A DNA stretch of 64,000 nucleotides from a virus: IMG/VR virus record IMGVR_UViG_3300010885_057925, positions 1-64,000 of that record; one strand, 5' to 3'. A model generated the notes under the pieces. It was not told the DNA's origin. It saw only the letters and a program-made list of their open reading frames with translations, and made no database searches. The position numbers were made by a program, and so were the translations under genes. Below are positions 61,902 through 64,000 of this stretch, one piece after another. Position 1 is the first letter of the stretch. Each line of letters begins with the position of its first letter.

Positions 61902-62219
61902 TCAGATGTTCTCGATGATCTCGCGGCGAAGCTTCTGAACGGCCTCATTGATCTCTGAAAGCTGATGAGCCAGCTCAGCGCTCTCCTTCTGGAGATTCTT
62001 CATGTGATCAACCTTCGAAGCGATCGTGTTGGCGAGCTCCGAAGCCTGAACTTCCTTCGTACCCTTGGCGACTTTCGCAAGATCATCAGGCTTTCCAGAG
62101 GGCATGCCCTTACGATTGGGGGCGGGCTTCCTGGACTTCTTGCGATCAGCCAGCTTCTTCTTCTCTTCGAGTATGATGCGGCGGAGGAGAGCGGGTGTGA
62201 GATTGACGACCTTAGACAT
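61902..62219 (-). CDS. Small basic head-region protein, 105 aa (prohead core candidate)
   Basis: Residues 8-20 (ALLRRIILEEKKK) match the recurring amphipathic segment. It is followed by a lysine-rich stretch (KKSRKPAPNRKGMPSG) and then a C-terminal coiled-coil-like helix (DHMKNLQKESAELAHQLSEINEAVQKLRREI). Small basic or charged proteins between portal and protease genes in T4 (gp67, gp68) are prohead core components, and this may be a counterpart. The assignment is by position and composition. GATATTTAAG and AGGAG lie upstream of ATG 62219. Confidence 0.65.
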   Translation of the reverse strand: MSKVVNLTPALLRRIILEEKKKLADRKKSRKPAPNRKGMPSGKPDDLAKVAKGTKEVQASELANTIASKVDHMKNLQKESAELAHQLSEINEAVQKLRREIIENI

Positions 62220-62250
62220 GATTAACGAACTCCTTGGTTAGGGTATCGTA

Positions 62251-62260
62251 CTTAAATATC
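62251..62260 (-). promoter_or_regulatory. ATANTTA-type candidate late promoter element
   Basis: The minus strand reads GATATTTAAG, 31 bases before ATG 62219 in the 59-base gap after the 150-residue gene. It belongs to the recurring ATANTTA set; function is inferred. Confidence 0.4.
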
Positions 62261-62278
62261 AGCTAAATTGTCTTCTGA

Positions 62279-62731
62279 TCACTTTTTTGTCGTCGCGAAT
62301 GCCATGTCGGCCCAATTTCCCGCGCCTTCGAATATCTGCATCGGATCGATGCTGGAGACTGGACCTCCAGCTCCGGGATTTCTCTCTGCTTCCATCATGC
62401 TGGGCAGAGTGTTCTTCATAGTATCTTCAAAAATTGATTGCATCACGCTTCGTTGATTAGGCGGAAACGCTGAGGAAGCTTCGGCAGCGACAGCAGCGTA
62501 TTTCTGTGTTTGTCCCTGAGCGCGAGCAGCGACCTTGGAGACTCCGTCAGAGAACGACATGGAATCAAGATGCTTTTTTCCAGTAGGAAGCGGAGCGGGA
62601 ACTGGATCAGCTCGGCGAGTCGATTCACGAATACCGGGCGTCTTTCTCTCGGGTTGTGAGATTCCTTCCATGAGAATCTCGATCAAGCATTCCTTAACGA
62701 TATCTTTAAGATCAGATCTTGTCAAAGCCAT
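62279..62731 (-). CDS. Head-region protein with packaging-type leader, 150 aa
   Basis: Residues 7-23 (DLKDIVKECLIEILMEG) carry the amphipathic segment and an L-M-E/G site of the type cut by gp21-like proteases. The rest is polar, with a helical part (VSKVAARAQGQTQKYAAVAAEASSAF) and a Met-rich stretch (QSIFEDTMKNTLPSMMEAE). It shares one base with the protease gene stop. A prohead core protein or a packaged internal protein is likely; the family is not recognised. Confidence 0.65.
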   Translation of the reverse strand: MALTRSDLKDIVKECLIEILMEGISQPERKTPGIRESTRRADPVPAPLPTGKKHLDSMSFSDGVSKVAARAQGQTQKYAAVAAEASSAFPPNQRSVMQSIFEDTMKNTLPSMMEAERNPGAGGPVSSIDPMQIFEGAGNWADMAFATTKK

Positions 62732-63351
62732 TATTTTTTCCAGGACATTATGTCGTTGAATATTCTATCGATTCTATCGCTACGATTAAATGTTCTGGAA
62801 AGTTCTGATGGAGCAATTTGACGACCCTCGCGCATCATGAAAGCGCCGGGTGTAGAAGGTTCTGAAACGAAGTCCCAGCATATAAGCTGGAAGTCATCCT
62901 GCACTATCTGCTGATCACCCGATTTTTTAGTAGAACCAACGCCTCTGGATGAGATTCCAAGAGTGACCCCACTCTCGACAAGGCTCTGGAGGATCTTACC
63001 CATCGGAGTATCAAGAATCTCAACCGTACCGTAGCAGACCAAGCCGTCCATGTAAGCTTCACGAACGATATGACTCACCTTCTTCAGCTCGACCACGGAC
63101 GAATCAGGGTGATCACACTCGCCCAGAGCCCTGTTTTCGCGAATGAACTTCTGGTAATTGCGAACCTCACGCTCGAGTATCTCACGTGGGTATATTCTTC
63201 CGTTCTGGTTGATCGTTTCAGCCTTCTGGAGAATTCCTTTCATCATAATCTTACCACCGTTCTGCTCGCGATTCTCCTTGATGGACTTCGTGTCATAGGA
63301 AAATGGAGACCACTCGGTTAGAAGCGTCAATGTAGAAGATTTGTCACTCAT
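62731..63351 (-). CDS. Prohead maturation protease (gp21-like)
   Basis: The 206-residue protein has NQNGRIYPREILEREV near 48-63, GECDHP with His81, and LGISSRG with Ser134/135. These are the signature segments of the T4 gp21 prohead protease family. It is encapsidated with the scaffold and cuts after L/I-x-E motifs in scaffold, capsid and internal proteins. The C-terminus has basic helices that may be removed by self-cleavage. It overlaps the upstream gene by eight bases and the downstream gene by one, consistent with tight coupling in the head operon. Confidence 0.92.
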   Translation of the reverse strand: MSDKSSTLTLLTEWSPFSYDTKSIKENREQNGGKIMMKGILQKAETINQNGRIYPREILEREVRNYQKFIRENRALGECDHPDSSVVELKKVSHIVREAYMDGLVCYGTVEILDTPMGKILQSLVESGVTLGISSRGVGSTKKSGDQQIVQDDFQLICWDFVSEPSTPGAFMMREGRQIAPSELSRTFNRSDRIDRIFNDIMSWKK

Positions 63352-64000
63352 CTTTTGACTCGAGCTCCTGCTGTAGCTGGGTTAGTTGCATGAACTTTAC
63401 GACAGTATCGTCATCGAGCCGAGTGATGTCTATACCGTTGACTTGCTTGCTTATATCGTCTATTTTCTCAAGAAGAATTGTGCTGTTTGTGTTTTCTTTG
63501 AGTCTTTGAAGGCCTCTGTTAACTCGACGCTTCGTAGATTCTAAGAGTTTAACATCGGTTCTTCCCATCACGTAATCCTTAATGATGGAAGCCTGCTCAT
63601 GCGTTAGCTTTCCCGACCATTTCTTCTCGAACTTCTCTGTCATGAGCTTAACGGACAGAGCGTTAACATTTTCATCCACCATTTCATCAAGATCGGGTGT
63701 GGTGCCCTTATCTTTCTTAAGCCATTCGACCAGCTTGTGCTCATAATCAGTGACTCTCACGAGAGATGCATCGTCCGACTTTCTCCAATCGTTTATTAGA
63801 GTTTGAATCGTAGCATAAAGACGATACTCTTTGACGGGTTGATTGAAAAAATCGACATCATCTAGCGTGTGATTTATCTCGCGAATCAATTTGGATTTCT
63901 CAACGTCTAGCTGCTGCTGCGAGAACATGCGCGCTCCACGACGAGCTTCTTCGAGTATCCTAACTGCAAGCGGCTCAGATCGAGTAGTCGTGTTCAGAAG
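63344..64000 (-). CDS. Head-region helical protein, 5' end outside window
   Basis: The frame is open through the right edge: in-frame codons encode TRSEPLAVRILEEARRGAR before the internal ATG at 63928, so that ATG is not the real start. The visible 218 residues are charged and helical (EKSKLIREINHTLDDVDFFNQPVKEY, KLLESTKRRVNRGLQRLKENTN), with VRILEEARRGAR resembling the packaging-type segment. It overlaps the protease gene by eight bases. A portal would be expected nearby in a T4-like order, but I see no portal motif in this part. The family is not recognised. Confidence 0.65.
   Translation of the reverse strand, partial: LLNTTTRSEPLAVRILEEARRGARMFSQQQLDVEKSKLIREINHTLDDVDFFNQPVKEYRLYATIQTLINDWRKSDDASLVRVTDYEHKLVEWLKKDKGTTPDLDEMVDENVNALSVKLMTEKFEKKWSGKLTHEQASIIKDYVMGRTDVKLLESTKRRVNRGLQRLKENTNSTILLEKIDDISKQVNGIDITRLDDDTVVKFMQLTQLQQELESKDE

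Noticed and set aside
63344-63928. Gene start at the internal ATG 63928
   Set aside because: The same frame stays open for 24 further codons to the window edge, so the true start is outside the window.
1-64000. tRNA genes, integrase, attachment sites and lysogeny genes
   Set aside because: I scanned by eye for these and recognised none; a tRNA search program would be needed to exclude a tRNA fully.

Overview
This window is a stretch of a large, strictly lytic-type tailed phage with a contractile tail (a distant T4-like myovirus). Every gene I can support lies on the minus strand, so the reading order is from high to low coordinates. The T4-like features are a gp21-type prohead protease, an acidic gp22-type scaffold, a gp23-type major capsid protein, neck and tail-completion proteins, tail sheath, tail tube, a gp26-type baseplate protein with two CxxC pairs, a tape measure and a LysM-type baseplate protein. 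The replication genes are not T4-like: a bacterial-type DnaE polymerase (family C), RecA, a DnaB-type helicase and a class II (B12-dependent) ribonucleotide reductase. No integrase, repressor or tRNA gene was recognised. The host cannot be named from the sequence.

Layout, in transcription order. 64000-57000 is the head module: a 5'-truncated gene, prohead protease, four small head-region proteins, scaffold and major capsid protein, closed by a strong terminator. 56900-53700 holds a Pol-beta-type nucleotidyltransferase and an RNA-ligase/NMNAT-like fusion, embedded in the virion operon. 53700-43860 holds neck, tail terminator, two paralogous tail sheath proteins and tail tube. 43700-31000 holds baseplate, chaperone-like proteins, tape measure and large baseplate/hub proteins. 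30965-26180 holds a reduced family A polymerase, a degenerate HD protein, a small zinc-ribbon protein, a gp32-like ssDNA-binding protein and RecA. 26138-17046 holds a homing endonuclease next to a 5'-3' exonuclease whose start is interrupted by an amber codon, then helicase, intein-containing NrdJ, ClpP, a membrane protein, ThyX and a phosphomannomutase-like HAD enzyme. 17007-5300 holds accessory and virion genes: an MBD4-like DNA glycosylase, a leucine-rich-variant repeat protein, a zincless Fpg/Nei glycosylase, a dimeric dUTPase, two fiber-like proteins and several small proteins. 5258-1 holds DnaE, a glycosyltransferase and a deoxynucleotide kinase.

How the genes fit together: the kinase, dUTPase, ThyX and NrdJ supply dNTPs; DnaE, helicase, RecA, ssDNA-binding protein and exonuclease copy and recombine the genome; two glycosylases of different folds suggest active base repair or a modified-base genome, and the glycosyltransferase and phosphomannomutase suggest sugar-nucleotide chemistry. 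A short amphipathic segment, often followed by an L-x-E protease site, recurs at the ends of at least nine proteins. I read it as a possible capsid-targeting tag that would mark several accessory enzymes as packaged and injected. A recurring ATANTTA element 14-33 bases upstream of mostly virion genes is a candidate late promoter.

No gene-free stretch exceeds 300 bases; the longest is 10711-10945.
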